Notes under the pieces: model-generated | What the model was told of the DNA's origin: nothing | What the model saw: only the letters and a program-made list of their open reading frames with translations | The model's database searches: none | Position numbers and translations under genes: made by a program | Shown here: positions 50,097-60,662 of the stretch, piece after piece | Layout: every line of letters begins with the position of its first letter | Numbering within the stretch: position 1 is the stretch's first letter | Assembly: GCA_036245525.1 (NCBI GenBank) | Contig: BTPG01000004.1 | Coordinates: forward strand, 45,705,982-45,769,981 | DNA: 64,000 bases | Source: Semisulcospira habei | Lineage: Eukaryota > Mollusca > Gastropoda > Semisulcospiridae | Direction: 5' to 3'

Positions 50097-51425
50097 TACG
50101 GTATTTGTAATGCGTTTATCTTATAATAATTATAACTCTAAGCGCGCACTCACAATTCGCGCACGCATGCGCACGCTTTAGACAACGACTCACGTACCAC
50201 AAATACATTACGACAGTTAGCTTGGGTGTAGTGATATTATAGTGATTGAACTGTTGGAAGAGGTGAGTTTTGAGGGCAGACTGGAAGGAGGAGAAAGAGT
50301 GTTTCTGACGGAGAGAGAGTGGGAGAATGTTCCAGGTGGATGAACCGTAGACGGAGAAGGAGCGGGGGCCGAAAGTGCTGAGTTTGGTGCGGGGGATGTG
50401 GAGGTGGAGAGGGTCGGAGGCGGAGCGGAGGGAGCGGGAAGGAGTGTAGGGGTGAAGTAAGTTGGAGAGATAGGCATAAGCGTAGTTGTTCAGGGATTTG
50501 TAGCAGAGAGACAGAATCTTGTATTGGATGCGTTGGGGATGGGGAGCCTGTGAAGGAGTTTGAGCAGGGGAGTGATGTGGTCGGATTTTTGCTTTCTGAG
50601 GAGGAGGCGGGCAGCATTGTTCTGGACGCGCTGGAGAGTGAAAGTGGTGGAGTGAGGGAGGCCGGAAAGGAGAGAGTTGCAATAGTCGATGCGATATAAG
50701 ATTAGAGAGACAGCAAGTTTGGTGGCAGCTTTGGTGGTGAGGTATTTTCTGATCTGACTGATGCGACGGAGGTGGAAATAGCATGCCTGGGCCGTGGCGG
50801 AGACGAAGCTGGTCATGGAAAGAGAGGAATCGAGGATAACGCCGAGGTTCTTGGCCGAGTCAGATAGGGAGATGGGGGTGCTGTCGAGTTGAACGTGGAG
50901 AGAGGGAGGGAGCTGGGAGAGTTTCTGGCGAGTGCCTACCAGCATGGCTTCCGTTTTGTCGTCGTTCAGTTTAATTTTGTTTGCTGTCATCCAGTTTTTT
51001 CACGTCTTCGTAGCAGTCAGCCGTGCAAGTCAGTAGTGACTGAGTGTTGTCGAGTTTGTCTTTGTCTAGTAGTTGTGAGTCGTCAGCGTAGAGGTGGTGG
51101 TGTATGTGATGAGACTGGATGATGCTGGACAGGGGAGAGGTGTATAGTGTGAAAAGGACCGGGCCCAGGACGGACCCCTGTGGAACTCCGCAGGAGAGTC
51201 TGACTGGGTTGGAGGAGACGCCGTCGATGGTGACGGACTGCTGTCTGTCGGAGAGGTAGGAGAAAACCAGGAGTGAGCTGAGTCAGTGATGCCAAAGGAG
51301 TGGTGAAGGCGGTGAAGGAGGCTAGAGTGATCTATATTGTCGAAGGCGGCAGAGAGATCGAGTAGCGTAAGAAGGGAGATGTTGCCCGAGTCGGTGGAGA
51401 GGAGCAGGTCGTTTAGGATATGTAG
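50041..51425 (-). mobile_element. L2/CR1-like LINE, 5' truncated, minus strand
   Basis: On the minus strand it runs from within the RT (about 51425) to an ATT-type tail (50044-50096). The 3' UTR is nearly the same as in the copy at 34.8-35.5 kb (AACTCTAAGCGCGCACTCAC on the plus strand). It is bounded by an A/T-rich simple repeat at the 5' side. Confidence 0.88.
50217..51425 (-). pseudogene. L2/CR1-like reverse transcriptase, frameshifted
   Basis: Motif A is in LLDLSAAFDNIDHSSLL, motif B in VPQGSVLGPVLFTLYTSPL, and motif C in LYADDSQLLD (about 51060-51190). They are followed by MTANKIKLNDDKTEAMLVGT (motif D region) and LGVILDSSLSMTSFV, IDYCNSLLSGLP, RVQNNAARLLLRKQKSDHIT, FGPRSFSVYGSSTWNILPLS and QSALKTHLF. 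The catalytic YADD is intact but frames change at least three times and the N-terminal endonuclease is missing. Confidence 0.88.
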
Positions 51426-51640
51426 GATATATACACGATGTTTAGCCACCCCACCCCATCCCACCCCCTCCCCTCTGCTCCCCCCCCCCCAAAATAAATA
51501 AATAAATAAATAAAATAAACTAAAAAATAAATAAAAAATAAATAAAAAAAAAATAAATAAAAATAAAATAAAATAAAATAAAATAAAAAAATAAAAAAAA
51601 TAAAGAAAAATGATAAAGAAAAAATTGAAATCACATTTCT
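51426..51640. repeat. A/T-rich simple repeat (AAATA)n
   Basis: AAATAAATAAAT and AAAATAAAAT units over about 130 bp. The poly-Phe/Leu minus-strand frame (up to 193 codons) is partly this repeat and partly the LINE. Confidence 0.9.
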
Positions 51641-51894
51641 GTAGCATTATGTCGTTTCATATCTTTTTTTAAACTCGAGATCTTCACAAAACCGCCACAG
51701 ATTTGTGGCAACCACTTGTGAAAAGGTCAGTTGGCATAACCCTATCTCGCTATTGACAGGTAGGAATCCATACAAGACGTCATAATCCTAGCGTGTCAAA
51801 TCACTCAAACGATTCTTACCCTGGGGGATTCTCCTTAAGACCCCCGGGCATGGGTGACGAGGGTCAGAGATTACACCACATCGATTATACAGCT
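51641..51894. other. No feature recognised
   Basis: No element identified. Confidence 0.5.
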
Positions 51895-51959
51895 GCAAGA
51901 GGCATAGATTCTCATGAGCCCTTGCTGTCGCAGGGGTTTATGAGAATCCGTGCCTTTTG
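51895..51959. mobile_element. Family B hairpin
   Basis: GCAAGAGGCATAGATTCTCA...GAGAATCCGTGCCTTTTG. A decayed B piece follows at 52097-52160 next to an (ATTTT)n run. Confidence 0.78.
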
Positions 51960-52256
51960 ATATCTGTTGTTGGCTTCAGATTGAGGACGTTGTCTCAGCT
52001 AAGCGAACGACTTTTCCAGAGAATTCGCATCTCGGGATCTATCTTACCTATATTCCCTTATGGAATCCATACAATATGCAGCTCAGATACAATTTAGGTC
52101 ATCAGTTGGACATGGATCTTTATGAGCCCTTGTATCCTGCAGTGGCCCATGAGGATCTGTCTTTTTTAAATTTATTTTTTATTTTATTTTATTTTATTTC
52201 AGGAGTGTCGATGGCAGTTCCAGATCGACCCGTATTTCCTTCTAACTAAACTTCAG

Positions 52257-52345
52257 GAGCCAGTTGCATGAGCCAGCTTAGTCCTGCGCCAGCCACTAAG
52301 CAAGGTGCGCCGCTAGATAGTGCTGTACAATACTGTACAGCAGCG
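52257..52345. mobile_element. Family I left half, then small palindrome
   Basis: AGCCAGTTGCATGAGCCAGC...GCCACTAAGCAAGGTGC is one arm of family I. GCTGTACAATACTGTACAGC at 52322-52341 is a separate short palindrome. Confidence 0.65.
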
Positions 52346-52940
52346 GGAACAGGGGGAGGGGATGGTTCACCGGGAACACATTCTTTAAGGCCGTTTCCTT
52401 AACACACTCGAGGCATTCTGCATGCCTGGAATGAGTTGGATGATGAAGAACAAAAAAACAACACTTACCTGCATTTTCCATTCTTGTTTAGTGTGTGTTT
52501 GTGTAAGGAAGGAGGTTATGGGGGGAGGGGAAGGGGAGTGCTAAGATATTTGATTAACATAGACTAGTGGTTTGGCTGCATGTTTCTGCAGTGGCGTGTG
52601 GATGAAAATTGCTTGTTTGCTTGCTTGCGTGTCTGTGTGTTTGATTCGTTGTCTGATTAACTGTGCGACCTTTCCTGTTTTTTTAACACTGTCACGCGTC
52701 TGGGGCGATTCATTCACCCTCCTGGTGCAGAGAACGCGAATAGAAAAATGTCAAAACTTTGGCACACTTTCCGTGCGATAAAATTACTTTCCCCCGTAGA
52801 GTCGTTGTCACAGCTCCACTAGGAGAGATGCACGTACCCTCCTTTCCGTGTGACAGAATCGCTTTTTCTTCCTTAGAAATCGTCTAGACTTCAGTTCCAC
52901 ACGTGGATTCACTTCACCAGCGACAGAATCTTTTTTGTTG
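52346..52940. other. No gene recognised
   Basis: No element or domain identified. Confidence 0.5.
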
Positions 52941-52954
52941 TTGTTGTATCATTC

Positions 52955-53162
52955 AACCCTACGCTAAATCGAGATATGGATCGATCATGATAGCTCAAGG
53001 ATGTTGCCAGAATATCTTGGCGCCTAGAGGCGCCAAGCTATTCTGGCAACAACCCTGAACTATCATGGTCGACTTGTCTTCTAGCTGGAGGCGCCACCCT
53101 TGAACTATCATGGTCGAATTGACTAGAGGCGCCAAGCTATTCTGATACCACCCTTAAATAGC
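52955..53162. mobile_element. Family A MITE with two extra right arms
   Basis: Hairpin 52979-53072, then a partial right arm at 53089-53117 (GGCGCCACCCTTGAACTATC) and a further right arm at 53124-53162 (GGCGCCAAGCTATTCTGATA). This is the same kind of arm multiplication as at 4480-4742. Confidence 0.78.
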
Positions 53163-53379
53163 ATCGGCGACCGGTTTGCTACATTTGGTGTCTTGCGTTT
53201 GAAGGTAGCATTTGAAGTGAAAAGGTTGTAAATGAACACAGTGCACCCTGACGTTCTCGCAGCTTGTAGAGCAGGCATTTTGCGTTGGAACGGATGTCTG
53301 GTGGCTTATTCTGAACCTAATCCCCAAACGAAAATTAAGAAAAAGACACTCAGCTCCCACTGTAATCCTTAACAGAATA

Positions 53380-53472
53380 GCAGGGGATCTAACTGTTGTC
53401 TGTCCAGCGCTGTGATTCCCCTTGGTTTGCATACAATTCTGCCAGCGCTAGCCTCACCTATCTGGTTTGTGG
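53380..53472 (+). repeat. 93 bp module related to the 375 bp array, with 11 bp flanking repeats
   Basis: From CAGGGGATCTAACTGTTGTC to CTCACCTATCTGGTTTGTG it matches the minus strand of the 375 bp units across their unit/spacer junction, with a 4-base deletion. The flanks repeat TTAACAGAATA exactly (53369-53379 and 53473-53483), so the module looks inserted. The sequence beyond those repeats shows no similarity to the array. Confidence 0.75.
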
Positions 53473-53585
53473 TTAACAGAATAAGACAAGCAACTTCCCA
53501 AAGCAGACAGAGATAATGGAATTTCTATTCATCCGAAAAGTGTCTCAGAAGTTTTAAACACACGGTCTAACTTAAGCATCCCCGT

Positions 53586-53645
53586 GAGCGTAGACTCTCA
53601 TGAGATACTTGATCCGCAGGGACTCGTGAAAACCTTGGCGTGTTG
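53586..53645. mobile_element. Family B element, decayed
   Basis: GTGAGCGTAGACTCTCATGA...GACTCGTGAAAACC...GTGTTGCTG. Weak pairing. Confidence 0.5.
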
Positions 53646-53667
53646 CTGATGCTGCTCAGTAAGCAAA

Positions 53668-53812
53668 TGGTCAACCGTACGACGTTGGCCCGTGGTCGGC
53701 CCGCGCACGTCGACAATTTCATCATGATTGTTCAAGGGCGGTGCCAGACTAGCTTGGCGCCTCTAGGCGCCAAGCTATTCTGGCACCACCCTTGTACTAT
53801 CGTGGTCAATCC
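53668..53812. mobile_element. Family D fragment and family A hairpin
   Basis: GTACGACGTTGGCCCGTGG...GGCCCGCGCACGTCG is a partial D element. The A hairpin at 53723-53806 follows 8 bp later (TGATTGTTCAAGGGCGGTGC and partner). Confidence 0.72.
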
Positions 53813-54503
53813 ATATCTTTGGTGTAGTTTAGGGTTGAATGAGGACCGAGGGTCTTCTGCTCGGCTTCCAGCGCAGACGCTCTGGTCCATATACTATGCA
53901 TCTTGAGATTGAGGACTGAAATCATCCGAGATGTAGCTTCCCGGTTCCCATTTTGTTGTCCCCTCTTCAGACAAACCCATCCGCGAATCTACCGAACAAG
54001 TCCCTCATCCAAACCCAGCCCTCTGCACGAGGCATAGATTCACACGAGCCCTTGCAGGAGCAGGTCATTGATCAGATACGTTCTGCGTCTTGCGATCCGT
54101 GATCGGCTCTAGCCGTCCAGCGTGTTTTTTTCTGGACTTAGCCGACGACTGTCAGCAGGGTAATGATACTTCCTGAATGCCAAAGGGAATTATCGCAAAA
54201 GGCTCAACCAATCCGTAGAAAAACAACATTCCATCTAGCTTACGCAGTAAGCCAACCCTTCACAGTGCCTCGTCAACTCCTGTCCGCGGACGCAGTTAGC
54301 TGCTCAGAATCCGTGCGTGCGTAAAGGCTTATGTGTTTTAACATTTGTTTTATAGTTAGTTTCATAGTTTAGTCTGTGCCCCTAACTTGCAAGACGAAAG
54401 GCTTGGACACTTTTGTGTCTAGTCTGTGTTCCTCATTTGTAGGTTTTCTTACTCCTTCGCTGAAGGGGAAAACAGTACAAGAAAAAGCGAACGCGATCCA
54501 ACT
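53813..54503. other. No gene recognised; decayed family B at 54017-54095
   Basis: CTGCACGAGGCATAGATTCA...GCCCTTGCAGGAGC...GCGTCTTGC. The rest shows no recognised feature. Confidence 0.5.
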
Positions 54504-54536
54504 GCAAGAGACATAGACCCTCATGAGCCCCCGCAG
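54504..54536. mobile_element. Family B left arm only
   Basis: GCAAGAGACATAGACCCTCA...GAGCCCCCGCAG, cut exactly at the loop. Left flank AAAAGCGAACGCGATCCAAC is standard. Confidence 0.75.
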
Positions 54537-54636
54537 GTCTCTTTCATTTTGCGTTGACTGAATTGCCAAAAACTTCAGATGTACGCTCTGCGACATTGAA
54601 GAGGTTTAGACGTTCTCCAGGCAATGCTCACATTAA

Positions 54637-54853
54637 TTAACCTGTTCCGTGCCGAGAAAAATATTGAACACCGCCCAACTGCAAGAGGTATAGATCCTCA
54701 TGAGCCCCCGCATTTGCGGGGGCTCATGAGGATCTATGCCTCTTGCTGACACCACTTTGAATCCATGTTCCTGGGACGGTTATAGATTTTTGGCGTTGAA
54801 TTAACGAAGATTGCAGAAACATAGTCTGCGTCAACTGGCGCTGAAAGGGTTAA
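54637..54853. mobile_element. Family B MITE, complete
   Basis: TTAACCTGTTCCGTGCCGAG to GGCGCTGAAAGGGTTAA, 217 bp. Hairpin 54681-54746 is nearly perfect (loop TT). Right flank CACCACTTTGAATCCATGTT. With 15855-16051 it defines the element's ends. A lone right arm of the same family lies at 55014-55052. Confidence 0.88.
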
Positions 54854-55401
54854 AATTTCCTGTCGCGGACCGATGTAAAATGATTGTCCCAGTCTGATGG
54901 TTTTAAAGTTGTTTGGTTTGGAAAGGTTATAAATATTTTGCAGTTAAAGACTTGAGCCTGGCTGACCTGTCCATTTTAAGATTGTGCGTACACGAGAACA
55001 AATTCTGTCCGCAGGAGGCAGGGGCTCATGAGACTCTGTGTCCCTTGCAGATGAAGGGGATTGACTGAGGCACAGTAAACTTTTCGCGAAAGTTTTTGAA
55101 AAATCTGCAGCACGTCCTGCCTCTTTCGTGTAAATACGGTGACAGGCGTGATATAATGGCGGCTCGGGACGTTTACTGTCAGAAAACTATTTTTTCTCTA
55201 GAATATCCTCCCTAGACAGTTACTTTTGGGAGTGGTTATATCTTATATTAAAAACCAGTCCAGCAGCTCTCTACTGGAGGCACTCAAAGCTATAGTTTGT
55301 AGAAAGGTTTTCCACTAGGGGTTGAGCAAGGAAAGGACCGGCCAAGATAACCTTTGGGTAGGTTGCCATGTTCAGTTTTTGTCTCTGAAATATGAATTTA
55401 T
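54854..55401. other. No gene recognised
   Basis: Apart from the lone B arm, no feature identified. Confidence 0.5.
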
Positions 55402-55450
55402 TCAAGAAAGGCAATGCGAGTATTATTTAGAACACTCGCATTGTCTTTCT
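55402..55450. repeat. Hairpin abutting family A
   Basis: TTCAAGAAAGGCAATGCGAG, short loop, CTCGCATTGTCTTTCTTAA. It ends in the TTAA shared with the A element. Confidence 0.75.
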
Positions 55451-55651
55451 TAACCCATTTAGCCCCAAAAAACTACAGCGGAGATGGATCAACCAAGATA
55501 ATTCGAGGGTAGTGCCAGACTAGCTTGGCGCAAAGCTAATCTGGCACCACCCTTGAATTATCATAGTTTGCGCATATCCTGCAACTCGTACATAGTCTTT
55601 AGATGACTCCTCAAACATTGGGAAATACGACCTTGGGGTTATAAGGGTTAA
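55450..55651. mobile_element. Family A MITE
   Basis: TTAACCCATTTAGCCCC to ATAAGGGTTAA. Inner hairpin 55497-55568 has lost the left copy of the GGCGCC tip. Confidence 0.82.
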
Positions 55652-56221
55652 ATACATTGACATTGGAGGTTACATTTATTTTGCAGAGACTCAAACGGCG
55701 CATGGTACTTGATTCAGCTGAACCTTACGCGTGGCAAAATAATATTTTGAAACGGGGTCAGTTCTGATGAATGAATCATTAAAAGTGCAATCATAATACT
55801 TTTACTCCATAGCAGTATTAATGTGTTTAATTTTTGCACTGTTTGACGTCTGCAAGTAGAAGACTAGTGCGCTGGGTTAATGGGTTAGTTGTTGGGGAAA
55901 TACAAGACGAAACTTCAAGTTCTGTGCTACCTCAGCTTGATTGCCTTCAAGCACTTTGGGCTAAGAAAGCCGGCATCTCACCAGAATGGTGTTGTTCCCC
56001 CCCCTCCCCCCCCCCCCCAACCACCCCTACACTTGAAGCGTGTATTCTTGATGTTCGTTTTGTTACCTCAAAAACTGTAATCTGAAAAGGTGTATGACAG
56101 ACAGCCGCCCTCTCGATAGGCAAGGCACCCAAGTGCACCGAAGCAAAGATTTTTGAGCCCATTCGCTGCCGAGAAAAATTGAACATCACTCACCTGAAAG
56201 CGGTAGAGAGGTATTGATCCT
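55652..56221. other. No gene recognised; poly-C 55998-56020
   Basis: Frames around the C-run are low complexity. Confidence 0.5.
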
Positions 56222-56287
56222 GCAAGAGGTATAGATCCTCATAAGCCCCCGCAGTTGCGGGGGATCATGAGGATCTATGCCTCTTGC
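56222..56287. mobile_element. Family B hairpin
   Basis: TGCAAGAGGTATAGATCCTC...GAGGATCTATGCCTCTTGC. The preceding B left flank contains a partial duplication (GTAGAGAGGTATTGATCC). Confidence 0.82.
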
Positions 56288-56545
56288 TGAAACCACTTTA
56301 GTGTGCCGATGTTCCTTTGACGACTGTGGATCGTTGTCGCTGAATTGACGATGATTTTAAAAATGCTGTCTGCGGCCACTGGCAGTCCCTCACCGTAGAA
56401 TGGGCAAGGACTTGGTCATGCAGCCAACCCGTCAGTCTTGCGAGAACTGCAGGCTAATGCAGGCAGGATCTATTACTCGGGGAAACGACGCCAACGAGGT
56501 TTATACGTGTGTATGAACTTTTCCTTTTTTCCTACTCCAATCCGC

Positions 56546-56613
56546 GGTAGGCATAGATTTTCATGAGCCCTGCCATTAAACGGCTGAGGCTCATGAGTTT
56601 CTATCCCTATTGC
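56546..56613. mobile_element. Family B hairpin, decayed
   Basis: GGTAGGCATAGATTTTCATG...GGCTCATGAGTTTCTATCCC. Confidence 0.6.
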
Positions 56614-57169
56614 AAGACGCGAGCAGTACACGTCAGTTTTTTGCAACGTTATCCAGAGTTCACGTCAGCGAGTTAGCCGTATGACTTTTCAAGTGCACGT
56701 GACATTCAAATTTCAAGAGCGAAAAGCCATTTCCCACAGGGAAATATCACTTTATCCGATCACCTTACTACAGCATGCATTGATTCAGTCCTTTGATCCA
56801 AAGCAACGATCAACTCGGACTAGGAATCCAGACCTAAATTGGGCTGACCTTGGCCAGTAAGAAACATGCATCCTTTAAGCGGCTGTGTACCTCTTCCCCC
56901 CAAAATTAAAAAAAGTTTTGACGAGGAAGTCTTTGAAGAAATTTCAATTTTGCAAAACGCGGCTCAAGTGTGGACGATGTCAATCTGAATTCCGCGTTAT
57001 GCAAACTCAGGGAACCAATTTCCATCTACAATAAGGACAGACTCGCACGAACCAAGTACTGCAGGTCTCAGTGGTATGAGTGAGCTTAAATTTTGCGCAA
57101 GGAGCACCGCCGCGAGTAAGCTTACATCCTGTGCAAGCCACTACGCAAAGTGCTCCATGGTCTGAGAGC
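56614..57169. other. No gene recognised; family I arms at 57073-57165
   Basis: GAGTGAGCTTAAATTTTGCG and CCTGTGCAAGCCACTACGCA are rearranged pieces of family I. No other feature. Confidence 0.5.
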
Positions 57170-57365
57170 TTAACCCATTTAACCCCCATGTTTGCATTTT
57201 CCAAATTTTGGAGCTGTCGCCTAATGACTATTTACCAGTGGCAGGAGATGGATCGATCATGATGATTGAAGGGTAGTGCCAGATTAGCTTGGCGCCTGGT
57301 GGCGCCAAGCTAATCTGGCACTTCCCTTGAATTATCATGATCGATCCATCTCCAGCTATAGTCTT

Positions 57366-59620
57366 CCTCTTGGCTTGACTTCGCGAACGAAGATTCTATA
57401 GGGGTTGTCCACGACGTCTGCAGGCATGCTCGTGACTGCGGAGGCCAATCCGGGACAGGCAGGTTCGACCGCAGTGGCTGCAGAGGGAGGTTTGGCCAGG
57501 GTTTTGAGTTGCGGCATCTCTGTGTTTTTTCTCCTGAGCCGCTTGTCTTTAAGGCCAGCTCTGCGAGAGTCCTTAAAGGAGACAGCTGCCTTGTAAATGG
57601 TGGAGCGCCAGGTGTCACGGTCCGCAGCAAGTGAAGACCACTGGCGGTGGTCGATTTGGCAGGCACTAAGTGACTTCTTGAGACGGTCTTTGTATCTCTT
57701 CTTTGGTGCCCCTCTGTCTCTGTGTCCAGTGGCGAGCTCGCCGAACAGGGTGATGTTGGCTAGGCGATGATCCTCCATCCTGGAGACGTGCCCAGTCCAG
57801 GGGAGCTGTGTCCGCAGCAGCAAAGCCTCGATGATCACAGTTTCTGCCTGTTCAAGGACCTCGACGTTTGTGACATAGTCACTCCAGTGAATCCCCCACC
57901 CGGGTCTGCCCTGGGGGACTTGGGTGGGGTAACTACCTTTTAGTTCCCAGGGTCACCCTGGTCAGCCCCACAGGGTGGGTTTTCTTCTGTATTCTGGGGC
58001 ATGTGTTTCTGTTTACCCTTGGTCCATTCACCTGTATTTGTCTTTTTAAAACTCTCCCAACTGTCTGCACTGCCTGTAGCTCTCGATATTGGATGTGTGT
58101 TGCTAAATGGTCTTAGCTTTATTTAGGCCCCATGGCGTAGGTTTATTTAACGTATTGGACCGGCTGGCGACATACATTCAATATTCTGTTTATTTTTTTT
58201 TTCACAAGCAGTGCAGGCACGTCCTGAGAAAGCCTTGTTGCTGTCGGGACGTTAAGCAATGTACAGTCAATCAATCAATCAATCACTCCAGTGAATGCCA
58301 AGATTTGTACGCAGGCAGCGCTGGTGGAAGCGTTCGAGGAGTCGTGTTGGCTGCGGTAGAGGACCCAGGACTCGGAACCATACAACAGGGTGGTGAGGAC
58401 GACAGCTCTGTACACGCTGACCTTGGTGCCTGTTTTCAGCTGTTGATTATGCCACACCCGCTTGTATAGACGCCCGAAAGCGCTGTTTGCTTTTGCCAGC
58501 CTGCTGTCCAGCTCCTTGTCCAGCTTGGCGTCTGACGTGATGATGCAGCCAAGATAGGTAAACTGGTGCACTGACTTCAGTTCAGACTCGTCGATGGTGA
58601 TGTGGGGAGGGCGATGCTCTACCTTTGGTGCCGGCTGATGGAGAACCTCTGTCTTTTTCAGACTGACCTCGAGTCCAAAGAGCTGGGCAGCATCTGCGAA
58701 GCAGGATGTGATGCATGCAGGGCTCTCTCTGTGTGTGCAACGAGGGCAGCGTCGTCAGCAAAGAGCAGCTCACGAATCAGTTGGTCTAGGGTTTTGGTGT
58801 GGGCCTGCAGTCGTCTGAGGTTGAACAGGCTGCCATCGAGATGATACCTGATGTACACTGCATCGTCGAGGTCCACTGTGGCCTGCTTCAACATCATGCT
58901 AAAAAAGATGGTGAAGAGGGTCGGTGCCAGCACACAGCCCTGCTTCACACCGTTGAGAATGGGGAATGGTTCTGAGAGGTCATTGTTGAGTCTGACCTGA
59001 TCTTGCTGGTCCTCGTGTAGCTGGACGATCATGCTGAGGAACTTTGGAAGACAGCCAAGTCGCTCCAGGATCTGCCACATGCCTTGCCTGCTCACAGTGT
59101 CGAACGCTTTTGTTAGGTCGACAAACGTTACGCACAGCCCTTTGTTCTGCTCGCGGCACTTCTCCTGAAGCTGTCTCAGCACAAAGACCATGTCGGTGGT
59201 GCTCCTGTTGGCTCTGAAGCCACACTGGCCCTCTGGGAGGTGGTCGTCTGCAATGGCAGGTACCAGCCGATTCAGGAGCAGCCTTGCGAGTATTTTCCCG
59301 GCAATGGACATCAGGGTAGTTGGAGCAGGCAGACTTCTCTCCTTTGTTCTTGTACAGGGTGATGACGACTGCATCGCGGAGATCCTTTAGTAGTGTTCCT
59401 TCCTCCCAGCAGCAAAGAAAGAGGTCATGGAGCTTGTTTCCAGATCTCTGGTAGGATTTTATCAATGCCTGCTGCTTTGCCGCTCTTGAGCTGGTGGATG
59501 GCTGTGAGGGTCTCTTCAGCAGTGGGCGGTTCGTCCAATTCAACCTTTACTGGGAGGTGTCGGATTTGGAGGATGACTGCTTCTTGAACAGTGCGCTCAG
59601 CGCTGAAGAGGTCCTGAAAG
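57366..59620 (-). pseudogene. LINE-X RT, frameshifted and interrupted
   Basis: RT motifs are the same as in copy 1: GFRANRSTTDMVF, FVDLTKAFDTVSRQG (motif A), NGVKQGCVLAP (motif B) and LLFADDAALV (motif C) are in one frame (58658-59374). The earlier EYFQDLF to GKAAGIDK part (59380-59620), the YLGCIITS to YGSESWVLYRSQ part (58275-58571) and the C-terminal part (57356-57890) are in other frames. A small deletion removes residues near KHGDLALHNK. The terminal finger lost its normal sequence (ending ADVVDNPYRIF). Older or less constrained than copies 1 and 3. Confidence 0.85.
57893..58282 (+). mobile_element. SINE2 copy 7, nested in LINE-X at the same site as copy 2
   Basis: Flanked by TCACTCCAGTGAAT (57879-57892 and 58283-58296). 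It carries the GGGTAACTACCTTTTAG marker, not the GGTTAGGTATTTTTTAG marker of the SINE2 in LINE-X copy 1. Confidence 0.9.
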
Positions 59621-59665
59621 TATAGTGCAGCTATAGTAGGTCGGGGCCGAATAGGTTACATCCTT

Positions 59666-59735
59666 GGTGAGCTAATAGCGGAGCACAATGCGAAGTGGCT
59701 TGCGCAGGATTTAAGTGCACTGGTGCAACTGACCC
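59666..59735. mobile_element. Family I arm, decayed
   Basis: GGTGAGCTAATAGCGGAGCA...GTGGCTTGCGCAGG...TGGTGCAACTGACC. Confidence 0.55.
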
Positions 59736-59840
59736 CAGGATCGCAGCTTGTACAAGGACAGGAAGAGATTTTAAAAGGCTGACGAAGATTAGGACAGGAG
59801 TCTTGGTTGTCACATTCACACTTAAACGTCGTCATCATGA

Positions 59841-59958
59841 TGTGGGTTGACCATGATAGTCCTAAGCTAGTGACAGAGTAACTTAGCTCCCAGCAACGTC
59901 TTGTTTAATGTCAAGCTAATCTGTCACCTTCCTTGAATTACCGTGGTCGATCCATCTC
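59841..59958. mobile_element. Family A element, decayed
   Basis: TGTGGGTTGACCATGATAGT...AATTACCGTGGTCGATCCAT. The inner arms are strongly changed (GTGACAGAGTAACTTAGC). Confidence 0.65.
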
Positions 59959-60039
59959 CCACAGCTGTGGCACAGGCTTTAGACACGTCACCATGTTGCG
60001 GAAGTCATCATTACATGTTCATAGTAGTGACACGCGCCT

Positions 60040-60167
60040 TCTCAGAGTCCCGCTCTTGAAATACAAAACCAGAGCTCGCTACCTATAGACATCAGACATT
60101 CTTCCTCATTCACTGCCTTTAAATCTGCCCTTAAGATACCCCAATGTAGCTCAGTTCTTTGTCATTA

Positions 60168-60223
<56 letters not shown>

Positions 60224-60372
60224 TGCGCGCGCGCGAGTGTGTATTGTAGAATCTATTGTTTCTTTGGTTTTATGACCTCCTGCACTCCCACTCTTTTTTT
60301 GTAAAGCGCTTAGAGCTTATGTAAGGATAAACGCTATATAAGTTGCCATTATGATTTATTATTATTAATTAG
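60040..60372 (+). mobile_element. LINE 3' end (third type), with (GT)n
   Basis: Weak RT C-terminal signature SFTAFKSALK near 60105-60140, then (GT)n at 60173-60242, then a tail TGTAAAGCGCTTAGAGC...ACGCTATATAAG and ATTATTATT. Tails of this form (two GCGCT blocks then ATT) are common in mollusc LINEs (established pattern, by memory). It abuts the left end of a family B element. Confidence 0.6.
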
Positions 60373-60373
60373 T

Positions 60374-60592
60374 TTTAACTGCCGAGAAAATGTGAACACC
60401 GCCCGGCGGCAAGAGGCATAGATCCTCAGCTGCGGGGGGGGGGGAGGGGGGGGGAGGGGGGCTCATAAGGGTCTATGCCTCTTGTGGAAACCACTTTACA
60501 TCCATGTTTCTTTGACAGGTGGAGATCTTTGACGCTGTATTTGCAGTTAATTCAAGAACACGAACTGCGTCCGCTGGCAGTGAAACGGTTAA
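60374..60592. mobile_element. Family B MITE with expanded G-run
   Basis: AACTGCCGAGAAAATGTGAA to GGCAGTGAAACGGTTAA. Hairpin 60409-60484, with the inner CCCCCGC/GCGGGGG stem replaced by a broken G-run of about 35. Confidence 0.8.
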
Positions 60593-60604
60593 GGTCACTT
60601 GTAG

Positions 60605-60662
60605 TTAACTCATTCGAGACGCCGGTGCCGACTCCGGATACGCGACATCTCGAATGAGTTAA
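60605..60662. mobile_element. Family C hairpin, short
   Basis: TTAACTCATTCGAGACGCCG...GCGACATCTCGAATGAGTTAA with uneven inner arms. Lies 13 bp from the B element. Confidence 0.82.

Larger units (their letters stand above)
57363..59627 (-). mobile_element. LINE-X copy 2, 5' truncated
   Basis: Flanked by CAGCTATAGT (57353-57362 and 59628-59637). On the minus strand the 3' end is TTCGCGAAGTCAAGCC plus AAGAGGAAG. The 5' end stops in the sequence for EYFQDLF, close to where copy 1 starts. Contains SINE2 at 57893-58282. Confidence 0.9.
57170..59659. mobile_element. Family A MITE split by LINE-X copy 2
   Basis: TTAACCCATTTAACCCC and hairpin 57239-57352 (inner part at 57267-57325 nearly perfect), then the LINE. 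The A right flank resumes at 59628 (CAGCTATAGTAGGTCGGGGC) and ends AATAGGTTAC. Confidence 0.88.

Noticed and set aside
51066..51647. 193-codon minus-strand frame as a gene
   Set aside because: Its first half is an A/T simple repeat and its second half is a fragment of LINE reverse transcriptase.
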